From NCBI RefSeq assembly GCF_900167945.1, contig NZ_FUZA01000001.1:434001-498000 (forward strand): DNA of 64,000 bases, in the 5' to 3' direction. Under the pieces are notes generated by a model, which saw nothing but the letters and a program-made list of their open reading frames with translations, was not told where the DNA came from and did no database searches. Source of the stretch: Dyadobacter psychrophilus (GTDB lineage Bacteria > Bacteroidota > Bacteroidia > Cytophagales > Spirosomataceae). Positions 1 through 8,734 of this stretch are shown here, piece after piece. Positions within the stretch are counted from its first letter, which is position 1. Each line of letters begins with the position of its first letter. Position numbers and translations under genes: made by a program.

Positions 1-2
1 GG

Positions 3-542
3 AAAGACCTTTTTAAGAAATTGGCCCATACTGCACTGCCCGAAGTTTTCCTGATGGACATTGAAATGGCTGAAATGGACGGGATCACCACCACGCGTTT
101 GCTGAAAGAAAAATATCCGTCCGTAAAAATCCTCATCCTGACAATGTTTGATGATGATGCCAAACTTTTCGAAGCAATCAAAGCGGGTGCATCGGGCTAT
201 CTCCTGAAAGACGAAAAGCCCCATAAGATCATCAATGCCATATCAGAAGTGCTGGAAGGTGGTGCACCGATGTCGCCTTTAATGGCCGCCAAAACGTTGG
301 ATCTGCTTCGCCAGGGATCCAATGACATTCAGATCCAGTCAGTTTCAAAATCGGCGGAACTTACTTTGCGTGAAAACGAAATACTTGAATGGCTGGTGCG
401 CGGGCTTAATGTGCGGCAGATCAGCGAAAAACTTTTTGTTTCCGACAAGACCATCCGCAAACACCTCGAACACATTTATCAGAAGCTTCAAGTAAGGGGA
501 AGCCGCGAGGCGGTCGCGAAGGTGATCGGAAGAACTTATTAG
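3..542 (+). CDS. NarL/FixJ-family response regulator (5' end outside window)
   Basis: DNA-binding response regulator of a two-component system. The visible part starts inside the receiver domain: the phospho-acceptor Asp is in LMDIEM, followed by the conserved Thr in LILTMFDD and the Lys in YLLKDE. The C-terminal LuxR-type helix-turn-helix begins at LTLRENEILEWL and includes the recognition-helix region VSDKTIRKHLEHIYQKL. The reading frame is open to the left edge, so the start and roughly 45-50 N-terminal residues lie upstream. The TTG at 21 is inside the domain and is not a credible start. The gene converges with the kinase gene, and their stop codons overlap by 4 nt. The partner histidine kinase is presumably upstream; a link to the secretion genes is not shown. 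Confidence 0.9.
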   Translation, partial: KDLFKKLAHTALPEVFLMDIEMAEMDGITTTRLLKEKYPSVKILILTMFDDDAKLFEAIKAGASGYLLKDEKPHKIINAISEVLEGGAPMSPLMAAKTLDLLRQGSNDIQIQSVSKSAELTLRENEILEWLVRGLNVRQISEKLFVSDKTIRKHLEHIYQKLQVRGSREAVAKVIGRTY

Positions 543-2131
543 TCAAATGTTATCGCAGCGATCGTTCTCACCCGTACGCTGCTTCCGGCTGTTCTGCCCG
601 GGATCCAGCGGGGCATTGCTTTTATAAGCCGGACTGCTTCTTCGTCGCAGCCATAGCCCAGGCCTCTCACCACCTGTACATCTTCTCTGGTCCCGTCGGC
701 ATTTACCACAAATGAAACGCGCACGGCACCGGAAATAAATGAGCGCGATGCGGCTTCCGGCATCTGCATATTATTGGAAACCCAGCTTTCCATTGCCAAT
801 GATCCTCCCGGGAATCTCGGACTTTCTTCTACTACGTGGTATACCGCTCTGCTATCGGTTTTAGGCTTCTTTACCGTGACTGCAGCATTCTTAACCGGAA
901 GTTTTTTCCTGGGTTTTTCAACAGGTTTAACAACAGTTGGGGCAGGATCTTCTTTTACAACAGGCTTAGCCGCAACAACCGGTATCGATGGCGGCGCTTT
1001 CACTATCGCTGGCTTGGGATCTCTGGTTATCAAAACCCATGAAAGTCCGCCAATGACTGCGGCAGATGCGAGTGCAATCGGTATAGCATAGCTCTTCTTT
1101 TTTTGCGGAACGGGTTCAGGCTGTGGCTTTGGCTCCTCTTTGATGACTTCCTTCACAGGCTCTGGTATTTGTGGCAGGATCTTGGTCTTTTCATCCAGTG
1201 CCACAGGCTTTGGTTTCGGTGCTTCTGGCTTCGGCATAACCTTCGTTTGCTCGTCCATTACAGCAGGCTCGCCGCCCCGCAGGATCGTGTAAAGCTGATC
1301 TACGGTTTTCACCCTGTTTTGTGGACTTATAACCAGGCACGCATCAATCATCTTCTGATACATTTCCGGCAGCCCTTTCAGATCAGGGATAAAATCGAGC
1401 GCCATTACTCTTTTCATATATTCAATCCTTCCCGATTCCGTGGCAATGCTGATGTCGTCCGAGCGGAATGGGAGTTTTTTACCATTAAACCAAACATAAA
1501 TGGCAAGGATACCGAAGCTCCACAAGTCTGCATTGGGTCGCAGTTCTTTTGCTTCCCATTGTTCGGGCGCCGCGTATGCATACGTGCCTGCGCCGGTGAC
1601 ATTGGTAACATAGGATTTATCATCAACTGTTGCCCTGCGGCTTATGCCAAAATCGGTGATTAACGGAATAAAAAAACCCCGTCTTTCCACAACCAGGATG
1701 TTCGACGGTTTCAGGTCGCTGTGAATGATCAGCGGTTTCAGTTTGTGCAAATAGGAAATACCATCCAGAAGCCCTTCAATAAGCTTGTTTTTTTGCCCGG
1801 TGGTCAGGGTGTGGTTTTTTAGTAATTGTGCAAGATTTCCATGCTCGTAATATTTCATCAATGCAATGTCGTGTGTCCCTATGCCGGGCAATTTGATCCG
1901 GCGACAATCCATATATCGGGCAATATTCGGATGTTCCAATTGCTTAACCCTTTCATACTCACTCAAAAGGCTAAATTCCTCCATACCCGGCACAACCTTG
2001 GACATTTTGAGGGCAATGAACTCGTTACGCACATTGTCCCAGGCTTTAAATATTTTCCCAAAACCACCCTCGCCGAGCAAGTCGTTGTCGGCATCATAGT
2101 CGAAGCGGTCATTGAAATCGGTAGCATCCAT
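539..2131 (-). CDS. Membrane Ser/Thr protein kinase with C-terminal TonB-like domain (T6SS-associated)
   Basis: Eukaryotic-type kinase. The glycine loop is LGEGGFG (19-25), the catalytic Lys is K42, the catalytic loop is HSDLKPSN (137-144) and DFG starts at D160. The Arg of HRD is Ser here, so this is a non-RD kinase. A Pro/Lys-rich linker (about 300-345) leads to one membrane helix (about 348-368). Then comes a second Pro/Lys-rich stretch and a TonB C-terminal domain (about 432-530) with the typical FPGG, VRVSFVVNADG and WIPGR segments. The predicted topology is cytoplasmic kinase and periplasmic TonB-like domain. It is the last gene of the five-gene operon that starts at 6102 and lies 34 nt after the phosphatase gene. 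By analogy with PpkA it probably phosphorylates FHA partners; the target is inferred. Confidence 0.88.
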   Translation of the reverse strand: MDATDFNDRFDYDADNDLLGEGGFGKIFKAWDNVRNEFIALKMSKVVPGMEEFSLLSEYERVKQLEHPNIARYMDCRRIKLPGIGTHDIALMKYYEHGNLAQLLKNHTLTTGQKNKLIEGLLDGISYLHKLKPLIIHSDLKPSNILVVERRGFFIPLITDFGISRRATVDDKSYVTNVTGAGTYAYAAPEQWEAKELRPNADLWSFGILAIYVWFNGKKLPFRSDDISIATESGRIEYMKRVMALDFIPDLKGLPEMYQKMIDACLVISPQNRVKTVDQLYTILRGGEPAVMDEQTKVMPKPEAPKPKPVALDEKTKILPQIPEPVKEVIKEEPKPQPEPVPQKKKSYAIPIALASAAVIGGLSWVLITRDPKPAIVKAPPSIPVVAAKPVVKEDPAPTVVKPVEKPRKKLPVKNAAVTVKKPKTDSRAVYHVVEESPRFPGGSLAMESWVSNNMQMPEAASRSFISGAVRVSFVVNADGTREDVQVVRGLGYGCDEEAVRLIKAMPRWIPGRTAGSSVRVRTIAAITFD

Positions 2132-2165
2132 ATTGATCGATACTTAATTCACTTCACATTCAAAC

Positions 2166-3203
2166 TTAATTTTCGGTTTCCGGCTCGTCAATCGCCCTTA
2201 CCGGAATCTCAACCTGCAAAGTATCACGCTCATTAGCATCTGCTTTTGACTCAAAGAGCGCTTTCTCAGCTTGTTTCTCTGATTTGACAAAATGAAATAT
2301 TAATCCGCTGCAAAAAATAACGGCAAATGTGATCAGGCCAAACAAAACTCCCCTGGGCTTTTTCACCCTTTGCTGCGTAACCACGGGCTCCGGGGTGACT
2401 GCCTCCACCACCTTTTCATTCACCTTCCCCTCTGCCGTATTCTGCTCAACTGACTCTATTTTAATGAGATAAGCAGAAAAATTATCATTTGTTTTATGCG
2501 CACATTCATTTTTTATTGCTTCCAGTATTTCAATGGGTTCGGGATGGTTATCCGGATTGTCCCGTAAGTGATATTCCAAAAGATCATCGTAAAGCTGTTC
2601 GAGCACGCCGTCGGAACACAAGAAAAAAAAGTCGCCTGCCTGAATGTCGACTATCTGCGTATACTCTGCTTCATCTGAACGCGAAGCGGTAATTACTTTT
2701 GTAATCACATTTCGCTGCGGATGCTGCGTGGCCTGCTCTTCCGTGATCACCCCGCTTTCTACCAGCTCATTCACCCATTTATGATCTCTTGTTTGGAAAG
2801 TGACCTTCCCATTTCGGATATGGTAAATTCTGCTGTCACCCAGATGCGCCAGCACTGCGCCTGCATTATCAAAGTAAAGTAATGTCAGAGTTGTGGCCAT
2901 CCCCGCTGTATCGGGATCATTCTTTTCCGTTTCAATAAATGCTGCCCTCGCTGCATCAACGGCTTCTTGAACAAATGATTTGGAAGCCTCCGCTTCGCCT
3001 ATCCTGGAAAAACATTCGCTGATATGCTTACATGCCAGAAAACTCGCCACCTCTCCCTTATGTTCACCGCCAACGCCATCACAAACCATGAAAAGCCGGT
3101 CCGAAACTGTGGCGGTTCCGGGAATGGGATAAATGCTATCCTCATTGTTGGAGCGTCCACCCGTCTCGTTAAAACCGGCTGGCTGATGAATCGATATTTT
3201 CAT
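2166..3203 (-). CDS. PP2C-family Ser/Thr phosphatase, membrane-anchored (PppA-like)
   Basis: Metal-dependent PP2C phosphatase of 345 residues. Visible motifs are NNEDSI (first metal Asp region), FMVCDGVGGEHKGEVAS, HLGDSRIYH, FLCSDGVLEQL and the terminal NDNFSAYLI metal-binding segment. After the catalytic domain (about 1-250) there is a linker and one hydrophobic helix (about 286-308), then a short charged tail. This places the enzyme on the cytoplasmic face of the inner membrane, like the neighbouring kinase. It lies between the zinc-ribbon/FHA gene and the kinase gene in the same operon, with gaps of 40 and 34 nt. The likely role is to reverse the kinase and keep the secretion apparatus off, inferred from PppA of the Proteobacterial T6SS. 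Confidence 0.88.
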   Translation of the reverse strand: MKISIHQPAGFNETGGRSNNEDSIYPIPGTATVSDRLFMVCDGVGGEHKGEVASFLACKHISECFSRIGEAEASKSFVQEAVDAARAAFIETEKNDPDTAGMATTLTLLYFDNAGAVLAHLGDSRIYHIRNGKVTFQTRDHKWVNELVESGVITEEQATQHPQRNVITKVITASRSDEAEYTQIVDIQAGDFFFLCSDGVLEQLYDDLLEYHLRDNPDNHPEPIEILEAIKNECAHKTNDNFSAYLIKIESVEQNTAEGKVNEKVVEAVTPEPVVTQQRVKKPRGVLFGLITFAVIFCSGLIFHFVKSEKQAEKALFESKADANERDTLQVEIPVRAIDEPETEN

Positions 3204-3243
3204 TCCGGAAAAAGGCTTTAAAATCCTGAAATATCTGGTGTTG

Positions 3244-3921
3244 CTATTTAATGATCACGGTCGGCGCATAGTCCATATCTTGCACAATTCTGGATGCATC
3301 CTGGGCGCTGGCAACGGTGATCAGTGTTTTAATTACCACTTTGGTTTTACCCATTTGAATAGTGTCCCCGTCTTTGAGATAAACCATGTCCTTCGGCCTC
3401 AACGGAGCGGGCTGTGAATTAACGAATGTTCCGTTCGTGCTCATTTGCTCGGGAATACCATTGGTCATTTTAACATCCGACAGAAAAAACTCATAACTAC
3501 CGGTCCTGCTTGGCTTTACTTCCAGAATGCAATGATTACGGCCCATGTAAGGATCGTCCGTCTCTATCATAATGTCGCAGGGGCGGCTAACGCTTTTCCT
3601 GCCGATAACCTGTTTTCCAATTCGTAAAGGGTGTGTCTGCTGGTCAGCATTCTCATCATGTACAACCAGCCAGCCTAGTTCAGATGCGCTGGCTTGCGGC
3701 CTGCCTACCACGGGCCTCGGCGGCTGAGACATAGAGGGTGGCGGTGGCGCGGCCATTTGTTGCGCTGGTGCAGCCGGGGCGGGCATTTGCGGTCTTGCGG
3801 GGGCTGGTTGTGCGCCTGCGATCACGGGATTAGGATACCCGCAATTGGTGCATTTCACGATTGGTATGGCGGTGCTGGCTACGGATAGCACGGCGCCGCA
3901 CTTTCTGCATGCTATTTCCAT
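3244..3921 (-). CDS. Zinc-ribbon/FHA domain protein (Fha-like, T6SS-associated)
   Basis: Protein of 225 residues. It has an N-terminal zinc ribbon (CRKCG near residue 5 and CTNCG near residue 24), a Pro/Ala-rich linker (about 37-75) and a C-terminal FHA domain (about 95-215). FHA hallmarks are IGRKSVS, GRNHCIL, the STNGTFVN segment and a final strand KTKVVIK. FHA domains bind phosphothreonine peptides, so this is a likely substrate or reader for the co-transcribed kinase. No membrane helix is visible, so it is expected in the cytoplasm. It is the third gene of the minus-strand operon, 25 nt after the EF-hand-like gene. Its domain order is the reverse of the FHA protein at 5359-6102. Confidence 0.87.
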   Translation of the reverse strand: MEIACRKCGAVLSVASTAIPIVKCTNCGYPNPVIAGAQPAPARPQMPAPAAPAQQMAAPPPPSMSQPPRPVVGRPQASASELGWLVVHDENADQQTHPLRIGKQVIGRKSVSRPCDIMIETDDPYMGRNHCILEVKPSRTGSYEFFLSDVKMTNGIPEQMSTNGTFVNSQPAPLRPKDMVYLKDGDTIQMGKTKVVIKTLITVASAQDASRIVQDMDYAPTVIIK

Positions 3922-3946
3922 TTTATGGCCATGTTAGACATTTCAC

Positions 3947-5341
3947 TCAGGCATTTTGATAATCATCCGACTGATCCTGGTCATTTTTATAATAGGAATC
4001 AAAATCGTCGTTAACGTCTTCGTCTTCATTCATCGAAAGTTCCTCGTTACCGGAAAGGTCCGGTGTATCCTGCGCTTCCTGGTGTTCTGCTTCCGAAAAT
4101 AATTGGTATTCCGGTGGACCTACGGTCATCTCCTCCATTGGCGCGGTTTCCTGGAAGTTGATCGTTCCGCTCTCCGAATCATATACATAACCGGTCTCGA
4201 TCTGCCCGTCATTATCGTGATCGATACCAACAATTGGTCCCCTATCATCCGTTAAATAAGTTATTGCATCAACTGTATTGTCATTATTACTGTCCAGGCT
4301 TACTACATAGCTGTCTCCATATTCCACGATCGAAACCGGCAGCGATTCGGAGGAATGCCCTGCCGTTGACTGATTGAAAAAGCCCATATCAGGCCCTACC
4401 GGCACAATTTCAAGCTGGGCTATCTCTGCCGCACTCATAGAGATCGGATCAATCACCGACGCATACGTCCTGCCGCTGGATGCTTCGTAATCATATCGTG
4501 TATCCAGCAGCCCGTCGCCGTCCGTGTCCATCAGCACCATTGGAGATTGCCCGTTGATGCGTGCCATCAGAATTTCTGCCTGCCCGTCTTCATCCTTGTC
4601 AATCCCTGTCCAGGTGACCGCGCCTCTTTCGGCTACGATCACATTCTGCTGTTCAGCAATCGGCTCGGCTACTTGCACAACATTTTCCACATGAGGATCA
4701 ATGATCGGCTGGGCACCGTCAAGCCACAATGCTTTCTTGTCCTCCGCTACGGATTCCCACTCTTTATCGGTAAATGTGCTGTAATAGGTGTCCCGCCAGG
4801 CGAAAAGTCCCGCAGGGCCAACTTCCTTTCTGGCTGCGTTGAACGCATCAATAAAAGTCTGCTCATCCTTGGGCGTCGTCGCAACTTCCGGCGTCTCCGG
4901 AATGTCGATCAGTGCGTGCAAGCCATCGGGTTTGGAATGTTCACGCGCTGGCTCATGAGGCCTTGAAGGCGGCCTTGGAGGTGGCGTCGTGTGGTGCGCC
5001 GGTTCAGGAGCATCGGGTTTTACAACCGGCTCCGGTGAGTCAAGATCCAGCTTTGGTGCATTCAGGTTTGCGATGGACGGCGCGATGGGCGCAGCATCTA
5101 CTTTTTCTTCATCAGACAAACTTGTAATAACAATAGCTCCCAGGCCGATTGCCAATGCGCCACCTGCTGCCAGGGTAATTTTCTCCTCTTTTGTTAAAGG
5201 CCTGAGCACCGGTTTCTTGATATTGAAAGCTGGCTTTTGAAAATTCAAGGATGGTTTCGGGATGGAGGCCGCAGGTGGGACCGGGTTAGCAGCCAGGTTT
5301 TTTGCCCAGATCTGGGTTTTTTCAAAATCTAGATTGTTCAT
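3947..5341 (-). CDS. Single-pass membrane protein with EF-hand-like Ca-binding loops
   Basis: Not assigned to a named family. It has 464 residues: a short N-terminal cytoplasmic part (1-53), one membrane helix (about 54-76), a Pro/His-rich linker (about 100-135), then a predicted periplasmic region. A conserved-looking segment (about 162-200) has FNAARKEVGPAGLFAWRD. Four Asp-rich loops resemble dockerin/EF-hand sites: DKDEDGQAE (248-256), DTDGDGLLD (272-280), DSNNDNTVD (350-358) and DHDNDGQIE (374-382). The C-terminus is very acidic. It is second in the operon after the FHA protein (17-nt gap). Its envelope-spanning layout makes it a candidate for part of the membrane complex that replaces TssJLM; that role is inference only. 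Confidence 0.8.
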   Translation of the reverse strand: MNNLDFEKTQIWAKNLAANPVPPAASIPKPSLNFQKPAFNIKKPVLRPLTKEEKITLAAGGALAIGLGAIVITSLSDEEKVDAAPIAPSIANLNAPKLDLDSPEPVVKPDAPEPAHHTTPPPRPPSRPHEPAREHSKPDGLHALIDIPETPEVATTPKDEQTFIDAFNAARKEVGPAGLFAWRDTYYSTFTDKEWESVAEDKKALWLDGAQPIIDPHVENVVQVAEPIAEQQNVIVAERGAVTWTGIDKDEDGQAEILMARINGQSPMVLMDTDGDGLLDTRYDYEASSGRTYASVIDPISMSAAEIAQLEIVPVGPDMGFFNQSTAGHSSESLPVSIVEYGDSYVVSLDSNNDNTVDAITYLTDDRGPIVGIDHDNDGQIETGYVYDSESGTINFQETAPMEEMTVGPPEYQLFSEAEHQEAQDTPDLSGNEELSMNEDEDVNDDFDSYYKNDQDQSDDYQNA

Positions 5342-5358
5342 AATATATCAATATGAAA

Positions 5359-6102
5359 TTAAGGAATCAGGGGCTTTTTGCATGCCCTGCAATTCTTTGT
5401 TTTTTCAAGCAGCTCAAAAGGTTGCTGGATGAAAGTGTGACAATGCGGGCACACATAGTTGATCTTATACCAATCGTCCAGTCCCGTATATTTCTTCTTT
5501 TCCTTGCTCAGTTTCTTCGAACTAATCAAGGCGCTCACCGCGAATCCGAGCGAGATAACACCACCCGCATATCCGAAAATCTTGTAGTCCGGCGGCAGCG
5601 CCTGCGCTAATGAACCGATCACCGCGCCCATTGGAAAACCCAAACCCTGAATCCGGGAGTTGATGGATTCCTGCGCTTGTATTTCTGCAATCCTGTTCCG
5701 TTTTTCCCGGAAGTCGTCACTTACTTTTTTGAGGTTCCAGGCAATCTCGCGTATCTCTTCCTGTTCGGCAGAAGGTTCTTCCGGTTCAGGGACTTTGGCT
5801 GTTTGCATAACCGGGACCACCGGCGGCAATGGTCGCGGATCGAGTATAAGCTCCCACGACAGCAATGTTTGCCCCAGCTTAATCTGATTTGCAGGGGTAA
5901 TTTCCTTCCTGTACACGCGCATACCATCCACAAAAGTGCCATTTGCTGATCCCAGATCCTGAATTTCCCAGGTGTTCGTCACGGGCGTCACGAGTGTGAG
6001 CGAAGCGTGCGTGCCGCTTACATCGTGCGTATTCAGGACAATGGTGTTACCTGGTTTACGGCCAATGGTAATACGCTTTGCAGATGGATTCATGAAGTTC
6101 AA
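5359..6102 (-). CDS. FHA domain membrane protein with C-terminal zinc ribbon
   Basis: Protein of 247 residues and first gene of the minus-strand operon. The N-terminal FHA domain (about 9-90) shows ITIGRKPGNTIVL, SGTHASL, the loop LGSANGTFVDG and LLSWELI. A coiled region follows (about 112-150) with ELL/EIR-type charged residues. Next is a hydrophobic part (about 158-195) with one or two membrane segments. The C-terminal zinc ribbon has CPHCH near residue 217 and CRACKKP near the end. It is predicted to be a membrane-tethered phosphothreonine reader. The start faces tssH across a 133-nt gap containing a perfect inverted repeat. It could be the scaffold recruited by the kinase during T6SS activation, as for Fha1. 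Confidence 0.87.
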   Translation of the reverse strand: MNFMNPSAKRITIGRKPGNTIVLNTHDVSGTHASLTLVTPVTNTWEIQDLGSANGTFVDGMRVYRKEITPANQIKLGQTLLSWELILDPRPLPPVVPVMQTAKVPEPEEPSAEQEEIREIAWNLKKVSDDFREKRNRIAEIQAQESINSRIQGLGFPMGAVIGSLAQALPPDYKIFGYAGGVISLGFAVSALISSKKLSKEKKKYTGLDDWYKINYVCPHCHTFIQQPFELLEKTKNCRACKKPLIP

Positions 6103-6150
6103 AAGCCGGTTTCAAGACCAATGCAAGTAGCAAAAAGTGGTAATGCTAAA

Positions 6151-6172
6151 AAATACGTCAAATGACGTATTT
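6151..6172. promoter_or_regulatory. Perfect inverted repeat between the two divergent T6SS operons
   Basis: The left arm AAATACGTCA (6151-6160) and right arm TGACGTATTT (6163-6172) are exact reverse complements separated by AA. It lies 49 nt upstream of the minus-strand FHA gene start and 64 nt upstream of the chosen tssH ATG. A 10-bp perfect dyad in a divergent promoter region is what a dimeric regulator would use. No regulator is assigned. The longer tssH frame starting at 6137 would translate through it, which argues for the downstream ATG. Confidence 0.6.
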
Positions 6173-6235
6173 CGCCCGCCCTTTATCTTTAATAACATTG
6201 CATCGGTAATTTATTACACCTTTAAGCGGGTCTTC

Positions 6236-8734
6236 ATGCTGACTTCAAATCTCACCGACGAATTGATACGTGCATTGCAGGTTGCCCAGGCAACGGCCAG
6301 GGAATATCGCCATGCAACATTCTCACCGTCGCATTTACTGACCGGCCTTTTGCACAATGATGTGGGCATAGGAAGCACACTGGTGGCGTGGGGAACAGAT
6401 ATTCAGTTTATCCGCGACTGGGCCGATTACAAGATTGAAAAATACCCGAAATCGGCGCGGGCGATTGAAGAACCGGCTGGCGACGAAAAGGTAATGAAAA
6501 CCATGGAAGTCGCGGATGTGATCCGGCTCAAACTGGGAGAACAGGAAGTTTCGCCGTTTGCCGTCCTCATTGCCCTAACGCGTCCCGAAGTTGCTTTTAC
6601 CAAAAACGAATTAAAAGCTTTTCCGCTGACTGAATCCTTCCTCCTGACCAAAACGCTGGAAGAAGTCCAGTCCATGGATTCCGGCAACAACGGGACCACT
6701 TCCCCACACGGATCTGCGCAGGCGGCCACCATTGCGCCGCCAACAAATCCGCAAGCCAAGGCAATAGCGAAATTTTGCATAGACAAGATCGCTATGGCCA
6801 AAGCCGGCAAGCTGGACCCGATCGTAGGCCGGGAGAAGGAAACCCGCATGATGGTGGAGACATTGGGAAGAAGAACAAAACCAAATGTGATCATTGTTGG
6901 TGAGCCGGGCGTTGGAAAAACGGCGCTTGTTGAAGGTTTAACCCATTTAATTATCAATGGTAATGTCCCTGCACATTTGCTGAATTCGCAGCTTTTTCAG
7001 CTGGATATGGGATCATTAATAGCTGGTGCTTCCTACAAAGGCGAGGTTGAAGACCGTTTGAAAAATATCATTGCAGAAATAAAACAATACGAAAGAGCAC
7101 TGCTCTTTATCGATGAGATACATGTTTTGATGGATCCGCAGGGTGGTGTGCCGGGGCTTGCTAACCTCCTAAAACCAGAACTGGCCAGAGGCGAGTTGAC
7201 GGTGATCGGTGCCACAACGCTCGACGAATACCGAAAATACATGGAACGGGACGAGGCTTTCAGCAGACGTTTCGAAATTGTAAAAGTTGATGAGCCCGAT
7301 GATGTGCGTGCACGCAGAATGATTGAAAAAGTTGTGCCGCAATTTGAAAAACACCATGGTTTAAATCTGGATACTGATGCTGTAAAAGAAGCTGTTACAT
7401 TGTCCAGGCGATATATTAAAGACCGACGCCTGCCCGATGCAGCATTGGATTTGATCGACCGCACCATGGCCGCGCGCAAGCTGATGACCGAAACAACTCC
7501 GGGAGAGATTGAATATCTGAACCTGGAATTTGCCAGGCTGAAAGAAGAATACACAGAAGCTGAACCTGCATTATTTCTGGAAGAACTGCGGTGGTTTGAA
7601 CAACAATTGCATGATCGGTTAAGTCCGGTTTTGTTGGGACAAATTGAGGAGCTTAATGACATCAAGAACATTGAAGACCCGGAAACAGCCATTGAATTGC
7701 TCACATTACTGCTCGAAAAAGTCGCATTCCAGGGACAGCAACATAAAGAATTGGTTGATAAAACGGATATCGCGGCCGTAGTGGCTTACAAAACGGGAAT
7801 TCCGCTGGGCAAAATCCAGGTGAACGAGCAGGAGAAGCTTATGCAGCTGGAAGACCATTTAAGAAAGCGGGTTGTGGGGCAGGATACTGCTATAAAGATC
7901 ATTTCCAATGCAATCAGACAAAGCCGTTCAGGTGTTGGAGAAACAGGAAAACCTGCCTCATTCTTTTTGCTGGGACCGACGGGAACGGGAAAGACAGAAC
8001 TGGCAAAAGCGGTTTCTGAATTGTTGTTTAATGATGAAAAAGCATTGATCCGCTTCGACATGTCGGAGTATGCGGAGGAACATACGGTCTCCCTTTTGAA
8101 AGGTTCGCCTCCCGGATACGTAGGTTATGAAGAAGGTGGTTTGCTTGTGACCCGGATCCGGCAGCAACCTTTTGCCGTGCTGCTTTTTGACGAAGTTGAA
8201 AAAGCGCACCCCAAAGTTTATGATATTTTTCTTCAAATCCTGGACGAAGGACGGTTACATGATACACTGGACCGCGAAGGCGATTTCACAAATGCAATTC
8301 TGCTGTTCACGTCCAACATTGGTTCCCAGTTTATTGTAAAAGAATTCAACGAAGGACGCGTGCCTTCACAGACAGATCTTATCCAGAATATGGAGGGCTA
8401 TTTCCGTCCGGAATTTCTGGGACGACTTACGGGCCTGACTCCTTTCCGGCCGATCACGGAAGATACCATCCGCAAGATTTTCAATTTTCAACTGCGGCCT
8501 TTGCGAAAGAGTCTGGACAAGCTGGGCATTACATTGAGCATCACCGAAGAAGCAGAAAAGGCATTAGCACTGGAAGGCTACAATCCGCAGTTCGGAGCGC
8601 GGCCGGTGCGGGCAGTGATCAGCAACCGCCTGCGACAGCCGCTTTCTCAAATGATAATCTCGGGGGAAATAGGAAAAGGAAGCGACGTGAAGCTTAGCCT
8701 TGGGGATGACGATGCTTATGTCTGGCAGCACTAA
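6236..8734 (+). CDS. tssH: TssH/ClpV-type AAA+ ATPase, sheath disassembly
   Basis: Hsp100/ClpB-class ATPase of 832 residues. The N-terminal Clp-N repeat region starts MLTSNLTDELIRALQ and includes ATFSPSHLLTGLL. The first AAA+ domain has Walker A GEPGVGKTA and Walker B LLFIDEIH. The second has Walker A GPTGTGKTEL and Walker B LLFDEVEKAH, with the ClpB C-terminal domain GARPVRAVI. ClpV extracts TssB/TssC from the contracted sheath for recycling. An in-frame ATG at 6137 exists, but the extra 33 residues do not resemble the family and cover the inverted repeat, so 6236 is preferred. It is first in the plus-strand T6SS operon. Confidence 0.94.
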   Translation: MLTSNLTDELIRALQVAQATAREYRHATFSPSHLLTGLLHNDVGIGSTLVAWGTDIQFIRDWADYKIEKYPKSARAIEEPAGDEKVMKTMEVADVIRLKLGEQEVSPFAVLIALTRPEVAFTKNELKAFPLTESFLLTKTLEEVQSMDSGNNGTTSPHGSAQAATIAPPTNPQAKAIAKFCIDKIAMAKAGKLDPIVGREKETRMMVETLGRRTKPNVIIVGEPGVGKTALVEGLTHLIINGNVPAHLLNSQLFQLDMGSLIAGASYKGEVEDRLKNIIAEIKQYERALLFIDEIHVLMDPQGGVPGLANLLKPELARGELTVIGATTLDEYRKYMERDEAFSRRFEIVKVDEPDDVRARRMIEKVVPQFEKHHGLNLDTDAVKEAVTLSRRYIKDRRLPDAALDLIDRTMAARKLMTETTPGEIEYLNLEFARLKEEYTEAEPALFLEELRWFEQQLHDRLSPVLLGQIEELNDIKNIEDPETAIELLTLLLEKVAFQGQQHKELVDKTDIAAVVAYKTGIPLGKIQVNEQEKLMQLEDHLRKRVVGQDTAIKIISNAIRQSRSGVGETGKPASFFLLGPTGTGKTELAKAVSELLFNDEKALIRFDMSEYAEEHTVSLLKGSPPGYVGYEEGGLLVTRIRQQPFAVLLFDEVEKAHPKVYDIFLQILDEGRLHDTLDREGDFTNAILLFTSNIGSQFIVKEFNEGRVPSQTDLIQNMEGYFRPEFLGRLTGLTPFRPITEDTIRKIFNFQLRPLRKSLDKLGITLSITEEAEKALALEGYNPQFGARPVRAVISNRLRQPLSQMIISGEIGKGSDVKLSLGDDDAYVWQH

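Noticed and set aside
1103-1663. 186-codon plus-strand frame inside the kinase gene
   Set aside because: It is antisense to a clear kinase domain and rich in Arg/His/Trp, typical of a shadow frame.
6137-6235. N-terminal extension of tssH from an upstream ATG
   Set aside because: The 33 extra residues do not resemble Clp-N and the DNA contains the inverted repeat, so it is better seen as promoter.
7033-7704. 223-codon minus-strand frame inside tssH
   Set aside because: It is Ser-rich and antisense to the AAA+ domain, so it is an artefact of the opposite strand's codon use.
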